A stretch of DNA of 64,000 bases from Daldinia sp. FL1419. Its lineage: Eukaryota; Ascomycota; Sordariomycetes; Xylariales; Hypoxylaceae. Shown in pieces: positions 49,501 through 59,208 of this stretch. The stretch covers positions 124,001-188,000 of the forward strand of contig MU623360.1 of assembly GCA_025201765.1 (NCBI GenBank), read 5' to 3'. Position numbers and translations under genes: made by a program. The notes under the pieces are model-generated. The model was not told where the DNA came from. It was given only the letters and a program-made list of their open reading frames with translations, and made no database searches. Positions within the stretch are counted from its first letter, which is position 1, and each line of letters opens with the position of its first letter.

Positions 49501-51341
49501 ACAACAATACAGTAACCCACGGGAGCCGTTATGTCTACATGTAGGGGAAAAGCTGCGCCCCCAACTCGCCGCCCCGGGCTACAAAACACCTGGAATAAAC
49601 CACGAGATTTCGTAGGGCGCGGACTGATCCGGTGATCCGGCGATCCGCACAATCTAGAATTATGGTTAGGCCTCAAGCACGCAAAATAAAAGGAGGCGAA
49701 CCATATATCAATATATTCCTAAGGATGCAAAGATATTGCTCTACTTCACGATTATGCGATCCGAGTCCTCGAGTCGAATTCCATGTTAACGACGATCATG
49801 GCATTATGAACGAATACCGTTGAGCCTCGTAAGCCTGGAGATAACTCGGAGCGGAACCTAAACGAAACTACCCGTGCTATTGGATCAGGCTGCCTTTTAT
49901 GTTTCAATCAATGGATATCCAATAGCCGAGCACACAGATGGTTACAGTGGTTCTTCTACGAGAAGGTATCACAGGGTATTGCAGGGCTTTCTCTTGGGGA
50001 ATGAGTCGAATGATACGCTACGGGAATGCTAAAGCCATTATATCAGATTAATCGGCCACCACCAACTAACAATCTGTTAAACTCCAAGGCTCCGGATATA
50101 CGTACCTAAGTTACAATGTATGAATTGCACCGAAATAAATACCCACCATAGGGAGCATTCAAGAATGTTCAAGTTATTCCAGCGAATTTGACAGCGTCTT
50201 TCGAGAGTCCCCTGAAAGTATTACCGCTTTGACATTAAACAATCCAGCCCCCCTGGCGTCCCAAACTCCAGGGCCGTTTTGATACACGGATGTTCGTATC
50301 GGGATGTATAGGGAGGGATGCCAAACCTATCATAAATCATAAAAGACCAGTCATTTCTGCCCTACTATGTACAATTCGAGCCCAGCTGGGCAAAACAAAC
50401 AGTACCAAGTCTGCCAAACGAACTCGTAGTCTATTGGTAGAAGTTAATGTGGCACCGGTACCGAACAGGCAGTCAAACGCTACGTACGCCATCTAAGGCT
50501 ATTACAATCAGAGGGCGCAGACCCGAGGGACTGTCACTCGGATAGCCCAGTCTGGACTTTTTGGTAATCGTCAAGAATTTGCAACAACGCTTACGCTATT
50601 GCCGCGAATAAAATAATACAAAATAATTAAGATACCAGTGCCATATTCCTTGATTTAATATAGGATATAAACTGGTACTTACCTCATATGAAGGAATACA
50701 TGATATGGTTGTTATTCCCGTATCCATGCAGATTATGTTCAACTATATTGGATGGCACACGGTTATAAGTGCATTTTACGACACAATATTTATAGGTATT
50801 TTATGCTACTTCAAAATGCAATACTTCAAATTTGGCACCTATGATAATAATTGGATATGATATTGTTTTCCAAGCATTTAGCTTGGGAAGACATTGCATA
50901 CCGGTAGAAGCTGCACGATGCCAAAACATGTCGCAATGTGGAGCGAGTATGGCCTTGGATGTGTCTTGCGTGCGATGTAGAAACTTGACAGAGATAACAG
51001 CGACTTCTAGAAGAAATTAATAAAGAGACTAGCCACGACGGTCTCTTGATCTTCAACTATGATAAAATTATATCGACTCTTTGGGGAAAAGGCTCGCAGA
51101 GCCGCCGGAGAAGATAGCCCAGGATGACATCACTTGCAGACAGGAGGTGTCGTATTAGACAAGTATCTACATGTGATAGATAATCGAGTAAAGTAATCCG
51201 CAGATTCTAAACTCATATTAATTGCCAGACCGGCCAGATCCTTCAGCTAAGTTGCCATTCGTGGGAAGCACAGACATAAAAGGTCCCTGAAAAATCGGGG
51301 CTCATGATTTCACGATGAGCTCAACACTGCCGCTGTCCCCA

Positions 51342-51358
51342 TGACGTCAGTGACGTCA
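51342..51358. promoter_or_regulatory. Tandem CRE (TGACGTCA) pair
   Basis: Two perfect TGACGTCA palindromes at 51342-51349 and 51351-51358 separated by one G, about 205 bases upstream of the ATG at 51562. This is the consensus for ATF/CREB-family bZIP factors such as fungal Atf1/AtfA, which switch on stress and spore genes. Function here is inferred. Confidence 0.7.
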
Positions 51359-51473
51359 GGAAGATGTCTGAATCGAATAATAAATGAGAGATACTGCGAG
51401 CAGTTCTGTAGGAATTGAATTCCAAAATCATCTTTGGATTAATTAACAAATTTTCAACATCGAATTGACTGGC

Positions 51474-51493
51474 ATATATACCTAGGTATATAT
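51474..51493. promoter_or_regulatory. 20-bp perfect palindrome with TATA elements
   Basis: The sequence ATATATACCTAGGTATATAT is a perfect inverted repeat centred on the CCTAGG motif that is scattered through the window. It starts 88 bases before the ATG at 51562, so the TATATA halves sit where a core promoter would be. Confidence 0.6.
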
Positions 51494-51561
51494 ACATATC
51501 TTATTAGTCCTACTCTACCAAGCAATTTCAGATCAACACAACCAATACAAAAGACATCAAA

Positions 51562-52217
51562 ATGGCACCTTCATCTGAGACCCTGCGTAACATTGCCGAC
51601 CAGGCCGAGCGTGACTTGAACAGTTACGAGGCCAAGACCGGCGCCAACAGAAGCACTCGCACTGACGATGCCGGTGTTGACACAAGAGTAGAGAAGAAGT
51701 TCCCCGGCGCCGACGTGCGCTACGACACAGACCTATCTACCAACGCTAGCTACAACAAGCGAATTCCACCCGAGGAGGGCGGCGACGTGGATGCTCGCGG
51801 ACGGTAGGTTTCCCTACTAAGAACCTTCCTCTCACATAGACCACCTAACAATATTATCTCAGACAAACCCGTGGGGAGCACTTCGAAGGCGTTGGGGGCC
51901 CCGAGGACAAACTAGCCCGGGAGGCGCGGGACTTCGGCGGGAACAACGAGTTCAACGCAGCAGCAACACAGCGGCGGGAACTGGGATCGAGCACAGCGGA
52001 CCCGAGTGTGGGGTACGGGCGGAGCGATGCGTTTGCCGAGGGCAGGGAGGCCGTGCAGGCGAACATCGACGGCACTAAGCGTAACCCGCGCAAGGACCAC
52101 GTCAAGGGATCGAACTATTACACGCCGGAGAGCGTGCCGGGAAGTATTTCCGCCGAGGGGTACGAGGCTCCCGAGAGCGTGGTGCATAGTTCGAGGGAGG
52201 CGGAGAGGTACGAGTAA
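51562..52217 (+). CDS. Small hydrophilic disordered stress-type protein
   Basis: Protein of 198 residues from exons 51562-51803 and 51863-52217. The 59-nt intron has donor GTAGGT and acceptor CTCAG, and splicing joins DVDARGR to QTRGEHFEGVGG in frame. Composition is strongly hydrophilic (Glu, Asp, Arg, Asn, Gly), without Cys or Trp and without a signal peptide or membrane helix. It has LEA/hydrophilin-like phrases such as FEGVGGPEDKLAREARDFGG and YYTPESVPGSISAEGYEAPESV. I do not recognise a named family; similar proteins are abundant in conidia and stressed hyphae. The tandem CRE and TATA palindrome upstream fit stress-induced expression through an Atf1/AtfA-type factor (inference). Exon 2 is clearly more GC-rich than the flanks. 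Confidence 0.78.
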
Positions 52218-54750
52218 GGTGCCGAGACGATGCTTGGCTACGTGCTGCACTGGCTAATATGTTAGCCGGAATGAAGAAAGTAAAATAATTAGGTAACGAA
52301 GAAATATATCACGAAGCTAAGCGTTCGGATGCAAACCACGGAATACAAGTCTTACCAATCTACCTTCCGATGTGCTTTCGTCTCTTCCCGATCAGTGGCA
52401 TGACTATAGGTCAGCTCATAGGATGGCCAGGGCTTGTGAACGATGAGATAGGAAGTACGTTCCCTAGAGACCTATATTCCATGCTAAGTGAAGCTACTGC
52501 TTCTCTAGTAATGTTCCCCATCGTAATATTCCCCCTATCAAACAAAATAAGATGTGTAACATAGGAGGGTCATCGATTCAGAAAACCCGCGAAACGGTGG
52601 TATATAGGGGAAGATAGCTAGCAACTATGGAACGTGTATAGGGGCTAGCCTATTAATAATCCCTCCCTGGCATACGGATGATTCGCAAAAGCGAAGTCTA
52701 CAACGCCTATGTCGATCGTGACAGAAAGGGATAGGAGAGCAATTACATTCTCTCGTGGGAGATATATAAACGTAGGTAGCAAGAGTAAGCCTGCTAGTAG
52801 GTATAGATCTAGATTTGAATCAACCTGACCACCCTAAGTAGTTGTAACTCGAGAGATACACACTTATAATGCTGACGAAATTTTCCTGTCCCTGTTATGG
52901 TTTTGGAGAAGAGGGTGATGGCTTATTTGGCACTGACCGGCATCAGTACGAATTAGGGTTTCGAATAAAGCTTCTAGGAAGCAGGGTGTTTCAGCGTGTC
53001 CCCAGTAGTTACCAGCTTTCATCGCCGAAGTTTAGAGTTCCTCACGGGATAACGAGGCTCGCATACTTCCTAGATCTACCCTGTAACAGAGTGTATGTAG
53101 TGCTAGATGCCAAGTGAATGGTGATCGGACCGAGGACTTGATCCAGATATGAGACTGTTTTACGGTCTTAGATACACACGATACCTCATGGCGTGTTCTT
53201 CAGAGCTGAATATCCCTCGATTTCTATTCCCAGGGACTTGCGATAGCCTATCGACATATGCCGCCCTTGTGAGCACGAATTAAAACTTGTGTGACGTCTT
53301 AGGTCTTGCTGATGAGTCCTTGCCGCTTTACGAGTCGATGTTCTCTTTGGATGATGCATTCACACAGTTGGCGGGCAGAGTCTTGAGGCTGCATCGTAGG
53401 CTCACTTGTACGGTAGAAGAGCTTGGTCGGATCTCACTTGAGACATTGGAGAATATATCGATTGTCGTAGCCCGCGGAGCCCGAGAATCTCGGAAGAAGC
53501 CCCGTTCGTTTTGAGGATTTACCGGGGTGAGACTGGATCAGGCTGCCGAAGATTCCGCTCTGAAATCATCGAGGGTGCGATGCGAAGGATAGAAAGGTGT
53601 GCATATTAATTACATATATCGTAAAGAAAAGCAACCCCTTGAAGATCGTATTGCTGACGAATGTGGTCGGCTGATATCACGCTAGACCGCCTATCGGTGT
53701 TCTCGAATGCTGTTTGGATCCCATCACCTCGTTGCTATGGAAGCTCATACGGCAACGCTAGGTTGAGATTGACGCTGATTGGATAATCTCATTCGAGATC
53801 TATCGATCTTAGTCTTAGTCTCTTCTACTTCGGTTAATATGACGTTTTTAGGTTGTATTTTCTAATAAATATCTATCCATTCTAGGGTTAGCCGTCAGGT
53901 TATTGAAAGGAGGCGGGCGTTCGCTAATAGCGTTACTATGTCCCGAAGCTGCCGATGCTTTTCACCTTTTGGAATCCTATCCAAAGCCTTCTGGAAATGG
54001 TAGTTAGACGACCTGATGTTTACAAATCCCAGCGCTTATTTGACGATCGAGGTGATATCGTATGTGGTAACATCTTACCTATATCGTAGCCCAAAGGAAC
54101 CTATCTAACATGTAGGCTGGAAAGGCAATATGCTCCGTATAACTCGAGGCACTTTTATGGAATAACTAACCTCATAGGTGATAACAAATGGGGCGATATT
54201 CTACCGATAGTATACCGTATAGGTATAATACGCCTACATAGAAGCCCATAGAGCAGGGGACGATCTTTACGATGTCACATCGCATATACGAGGAATCTAG
54301 GCACTGCGTCAATTTGAACGAACGTACTGCCCAATCTAACCAACGCTGTATATGCTCCCCAGCTCTGAGAAATACATACTAGTGTAGGAATACCCTGAGC
54401 TTTACTATACTTACCCTAGATCGTGGGAGCCTTGATGGACACGTGCGGAGCGGCTGATACGATGTGGCCAATGGGACTAGATCGGCGTCTACCGTCGCCT
54501 CAACGCGGAACTTCTCCGCTATGATGTCTCTATTCCAATTTAGTTCTCCGCCTCGGTGACCTCGTGATGGTCACCGTCTCTCCTTCGATTGACGAAAGAG
54601 GTACTGGCATATAAATTGAGCATTCTGCCACTTATATTATGATAGTTTACCTCTGAACTACCCAAATATTATCTCGATAAGTTCCGGTTAACCCTTCGCA
54701 TTATTTTCTTAATAATTATAATTAGTATCGTTAAAATCTACCATATAATC
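52218..54750. other. Intergenic with possible decayed coding fragments
   Basis: No intact gene. Short frames at 52869-53117 and 53287-53514 (plus) and a stretch at about 54420-54540 on the minus strand (RDIIAEKFRVEATVDADL, with a GTAAGT at its end) read like protein, but are isolated, out of phase and interrupted by stops. They may be relics of one or more lost genes, or chance. Confidence 0.35.
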
Positions 54751-55435
54751 ATGAAGTTTCAGCTATCGTCGCTGCTCGTCGGCCTCGCCGCCACCGTAGT
54801 GTCCGCCCAAGACCAGCAGATTGGCCCTTTCAGCCTCCACATAAAGGGAAAGGAAGGCAGCTCTATTGACGGTTAGTGGTATAATTGATAGTACTAAAAA
54901 TAAGAAGCTCATGCCTTATACAGGATACGCCGGCTCATGCCATGCTGGCGCTGCCATCGAGGGATTGTGCTACAATGCTGGATCGACTCCCGGCGGCATT
55001 TCCTTCGAGTACTATTTCAACACTTCTGGCTACACCAAGGTCGATGACGCCGACGTCGGTCGGCTTGTATGGAAGCTCCCTTACCAAACCGGAAATGACA
55101 CCCAAGCTACAGTAGATCAGCCTATGACCCTACAGTTCGCAGTGAATAGCAACGTCGCTGCACCCATGTTTGGGCTTAGCACGTACTACATGGATGTTGG
55201 GTTCGACCAGGACGGCAAGCTCTTCGGTTGGAACTATATCGACGACTCGACGTTCACACCCGGCACAAACCCATTCCCGACCGGTAACGGTACAGCATAC
55301 TACAAATGGTATGTGTGCTGGCAGTACTTTACCAGCTATTACTACCAGTCCGTCGGATGGTCCCTGACCGCGCCACCTCACAACCCCACCTGCGAACCTG
55401 TCGATATCTTCCAAGAGTTCCCCTCCTCCGCCTAA
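54751..55435 (+). CDS. Secreted Cys-containing protein of unknown function
   Basis: Predicted secreted protein of 210 residues from exons 54751-54871 and 54924-55435. The 52-nt intron (donor GTTAGT) joins SSIDG to YAGSCHAGAAIEGLCY. The signal peptide MKFQLSSLLVGLAATVVSA is followed by DQQIGPFSLHIKGK. Mature sequence has four Cys (SCHAG, GLCY, YVCWQ, PTCEP), enough for two disulfides, and several N-glycosylation sites (NTS, NDT, NGT). It is rich in Tyr/Trp/Phe near YKWYVCWQYFTSYYYQ. The layout resembles a conserved family of ascomycete extracellular proteins of unknown function that I have seen with the same PFSLHIKGK and SCHAGAAIEGLCY phrases, but I cannot name it securely. Neighbouring genes also encode secreted products, which fits an extracellular or host-interaction role (inference). 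Confidence 0.82.
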
Positions 55436-56766
55436 GGGCACATAATACTGGCCCCATCTAAGAGCAGCAGCTGCGGACGGGCTTGAGTTCACAAGATTGG
55501 ACTCATTGTATGGAAACCGGTCAACCTGGGTTTAGGGGATATGATCATTTATGAATAGTATGAAGGATAAACTGTATATAGCTACCTGGTAGTAAAATAA
55601 TACCGAAAATAATCATAATTTTGGCGAAGCCACGTCAGTTCGAAGACCGTATAAAATGACGACGTAAAATGGATAGCGGTGTCCGAAGCCCAACTGCCTA
55701 CTGAGCCTTGGGGAGAACTTTTGAAGCCAAGACGTTGCCGCTAAAGTCAGGTAGGCTTAGACCGGCGTCCCCGTTCGTGGTTAACTAGTAACTAACCTAG
55801 GTAGTCTTATAGATATTTACTAACGCAGATAAAGTGCAGGACGGGATTATCCGTCGATCGCATCTAAGTACCGCATGTCAATAGGTACGTGGCGGATCGA
55901 GTCTGTAAGAAAAAGAAAAGTAGTCTTTGTCCTACCGCAGACGGCCGCATGTTTGCATGATATTGCTGCACATTTCTGGCGAAACATACCTGCAACCTGG
56001 GATATATCGGGCCGTGAATGATGTACGGTGCCACGAAATAGCCTTTCTCTCTTTGAGTTGTTTGCCAGCTTGATAATTCGTGCATATATTCTAGTCTTGA
56101 TCAAGCAGAGGCTTCTATAATCATACGTTATGGAAGCATGGGAAGTGCATTTAGTTCCCCTGAATTATTTGAGGCTTGCATTAATCCTTGTCAGGGTATA
56201 TGAAGTATATGTGATTGCTGTATGACGGGTACCGTCAAATATTGGATGCCTGCAGTATCTCGAAGTTCAGCTTCTAGCAAACATCCAATGACGAGGGAGT
56301 GAAGTCATAAAAATCTTCGCTGTGCGGTGGCTGAGTCCGATCTAGACATGTCGAGCTATCAAACCGGGGTCTTTCCGTGCCTAGGCTGACTTTCTAATGA
56401 ATGAAAGAGAGAGAAAAACCGAGTAAGCGGTTACTAAGTAAGGGGAATGCTACGATACCGCATATTCGGAAATAATACAGTAACCTAGTCATCGATCTAG
56501 AGCAGCGCATCATCTGACTGCTGACGAGCCCTCTGATAATACGAGCTGATTAAGTTGATCCAGGGCAGGTCTATTACGATGCTTACAATGAGACTGAGAT
56601 GTACTGAGTACCTCTTGAAAAAGATGCCAATAAGAACCTGTCTGGCGTCCGTGAATCAAAGCCTCGGACCGCATGTGAAGATCGTATACTATATAAGCTT
56701 CCATCTCGCGTCCTAAAACGACATCTTGATTAACATATACAACTACTTCGAGTTGCCCAAGTCACG
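55436..56766. other. Intergenic, no gene seen
   Basis: 3' flank of the secreted-protein gene and upstream region of the next small secreted-protein gene. Short frames near 55847-56104 and 56510-56704 have no features. Confidence 0.5.
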
Positions 56767-57096
56767 ATGATCACCTACACGTACTTGATTACAGCCCTTT
56801 CGGCTCTCGCCTCTACGGCCTGGGCGCTCCCACAACCATTCGGAGCCGTCACTCCCACTCCCACTCCCACTCCGATCGCGTTCACAGACTCATCAGCGAG
56901 CGCAACGGCACCGCCAACGACGGCTTTCCCGTCATCCTCAGTGCCGTCGTCCCAGCCTGGTTTCACCGGACACTGCGATTATAGCTACTGCGCCTCCGGC
57001 AGTCAAGTCTGCTATTATTGGGCCGGGTATACGTCGTGGGACGTATCGCAAGGCCCGATACCTGGCGAAGTTGCTACTGTACTTGGGGCTTGCTAA
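56767..57096 (+). CDS. Small secreted 4-Cys protein
   Basis: Single-exon frame of 109 residues. The signal peptide MITYTYLITALSALASTAWA is followed by a Pro/Thr/Ser-rich linker (PTPTPTP and later SSSVPSSQP), then a compact 40-residue C-terminal module with four Cys: GHCDYSYC, QVCYYWAGYTSWD and GAC at the end. The HCDYSYC and CYYWAGYTSWDVS phrases recur in small secreted proteins of many plant-associated ascomycetes, as far as I recall. No known enzymatic motif. Size, secretion and Cys content would flag it as an effector candidate, but a structural or adhesive wall role is equally possible. The (CCCACT)n-like run encoding PTPTPTP may vary in length. Confidence 0.75.
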   Translation: MITYTYLITALSALASTAWALPQPFGAVTPTPTPTPIAFTDSSASATAPPTTAFPSSSVPSSQPGFTGHCDYSYCASGSQVCYYWAGYTSWDVSQGPIPGEVATVLGAC

Positions 57097-57526
57097 GATG
57101 GATAAAGAAGATGGACTGAACCGTGGGATGGAGATGCTGAAGGGCTATCGATGCTTGTGGCTCGTTGAGCCCGACGGAATAGAAAAAGGAGATGGGGAGT
57201 ATCCTTATTAATGGCGAAAAGAAAACCGATATTATCTGAGTAACTAATAGGCAACCCTAATATTATCCTCGGAGGCTGTAAACAGGAGACAACACTCAGA
57301 TATATACAGAATTTGGGCGAAATAGTTAAATCGGTCATTCATATATACAATTGGAGTTGAACTAGGCACTTAGAATCTATACCTAAACATCGTCCTGTCT
57401 GTGATTCAACTGTTCCGCTCTATGTAAACTCGACGTATGCTTCCGGTCGAGATTACGCAGCTAACAAAGCGAAACATAGGTAGGTAAGTATACGGACTAA
57501 ACACGACGATAGTTATAGATCCATAG
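57097..57526. other. Convergent intergenic region
   Basis: 3' flanks of the small secreted-protein gene (+) and the GH131 gene (-). Contains the possible alternative last exon of the GH131 gene at 57460-57453. Nothing else is seen. Confidence 0.5.
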
Positions 57527-58407
57527 TTACTTACCAGGGCCTCCGATAGCAGTAGTAATAGGTCCACTCTCGACGTACACGCCCGAGAAGTAAAAGTCCT
57601 CGACGCCGTCCGAGTAGCCGGAGCGCGGCAGCTCAAGGATACCCAGGTGCCAGTCCGCGCCGTTTGACGAGGTCGAGGTCGTGACGGGAGCGACCAGTTG
57701 CTCCAGCGCGTCGCCGCCCTCCGAGTGCCAGAACCCGACCGAGCCGCTGCCGAAGTCGATTTCGAAAGCTACGTTGTGCCAAACGTTGGGCTTCCACTCG
57801 GTTTTCCACTTGGAGTTCTGCGAGACCATGCTGTGAGAAGTGTTAGCGTGGACAATCCCGTCTAAGCAGATACTATTTCCGATGCTCCAACGTCGTATTG
57901 CCCTAAAAGGTATATATGTATGAACACCTACAATTGCAAGTTCGGGTTCTCGGTACCCTGCTCGCCGGAGATCCAGCCGTACTTCAGCTCGGTAAAGTGA
58001 CTCTCGAAGAAGCAAATCTGGTGCTCGCGGTTCTTGGAAGGGGCGTTGGTGTCCTTGCGCATGATGCTAAAGTGGTAGAACACCTTGCCGCTGTTGATGG
58101 CGGCTTTGGTCTGAGGGATCAGCTCGATGCGGCGCATGTTCTGTCCATTCCAGAATGCCGTCGAGTCTAGTGTAAACTTGGCCCCTTGCTTCGATACCGT
58201 GTCTGCCGGGTTCTTGTAGTCTGGCGAAAAGTTAATGTACTTTTCGACCGAGCCCGATCCGTGGATATAGTATTGGTACGGTCCGACTTGGTTAGACCAC
58301 GACCATTTGTTCAGGTCGGCGGATGTGCCTAGGTCGTTGAATCGCCCGTCCCAGAGAACAGCCGCGCTGGCGACTGCGGCCAGCGCTGAAAAGAGAGTAA
58401 CCTTCAT
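57527..58407 (-). CDS. GH131-family secreted beta-glucanase
   Basis: Predicted extracellular glycoside hydrolase family 131 enzyme; characterised members cleave beta-1,3/1,6- and beta-1,4-glucans. Exons on the minus strand, 58407-57932 and 57830-57527, give 259 residues. The 101-nt intron (donor GTAGGT, acceptor CACAG) joins NPNLQ-F to MVSQNSKWKTEW. The signal peptide MKVTLFSALAAVASA leads into AVLWDGRFNDLGTSADLNKW, the usual GH131 start; the core includes RRIELIPQT, HQICFFESHFTELKYGW, WHNVAFEIDF and GADWHLGILELPRSG. No CBM1 module is attached. The C-terminus is ambiguous: the stop TAA overlaps a perfect donor (GGTAAGTAA). Splicing 57534-57461 would give an alternative end (GGPAA instead of GGPGK) of identical length. 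Confidence 0.9.
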
Positions 58408-59208
58408 CTTTGGTGACTTGGGTACCTCGCCGAAGTTATAGGGCGATGTACAAGGGGCCTTGTTGGAATATGCTGGTTGGAACAGTCAAAGAATGAACCC
58501 GGTGCTGGGGCGCTGTATACGACTGCTTGGGGACTATGTCATTTTATACACGATGGTCCGATAGAATCCATTTATTGTGCCATTAACACTCTAACCGGGA
58601 AACGCATACGGGACAGGGGTCCCATCAAGGAGACATGATCCAGACACGGTCTAGATTCAATCTAAAGATGGCAGGCCGGACCGTAGGAGACGACTGAGGA
58701 GGCCTACAGCGATGCATGAAGTGAACCACGGATAGGAGCCTCCGACGATCTTGCCCCGGAGATCATATTACATTGAACGTGGGGGAATAAGGGTCGTGGA
58801 ATTTAGCCTATTGAGATATGTAGACCGTACTAACCTAGCCGATTCGCTTCCCGCTATTCCCTACAGGGCTCTATTCGCGGATCAAAATGTGTCTTAGCTT
58901 TTAAATAAGCATTTATTAGCGCGATGAAAATAGCTTCAGGAACTACAGGAACTACAGAAACTACACGTAGAGTACAGAGATATAGCTTATACACGCCCTC
59001 CCAGGCAATTTATCTTGACGATTCCCCCGGCAACCAACCAAGAATTCTGATGGCTAAAGCATGAATCGTGTATGTCTATCGCTTGTGAATTTCAAAGTGT
59101 CACATGGGTAGGTACCTAGAGAAAAGCAAGAGGATAATCGCGAACCTTTGACAAGCTAGTCGCTTAACATTCGCGAGAAATTCACAGAATGGCCCACCGG
59201 ACGCGTAT
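58408..59208. other. Intergenic: GH131 promoter and transporter 3' flank
   Basis: Upstream region of the GH131 gene. A short AGGAACTACAGGAACTACAG direct repeat lies near 58934-58960. No gene is seen. Confidence 0.5.

Larger units (their letters stand above)
46471..51560. other. Gene-poor region upstream of the hydrophilic stress gene, right half
   Basis: No supported gene. A T27 run is at 46483-46509. TACCTAGGTA clusters lie at 47930-48015 and 48105-48150. Scattered frames of 60-100 codons (for example 47070-47372) have no motif, no good start and no splice context. The last 250 bases are the promoter of the next gene. Confidence 0.5.

Noticed and set aside
49450..49515. tRNA-like segment on the minus strand (GGCGTAGC ... 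GGTAGCGCGG ... TTTCGAGCC)
   Set aside because: Box-like words are present, but spacing is wrong and the stems do not fold; treated as chance similarity.
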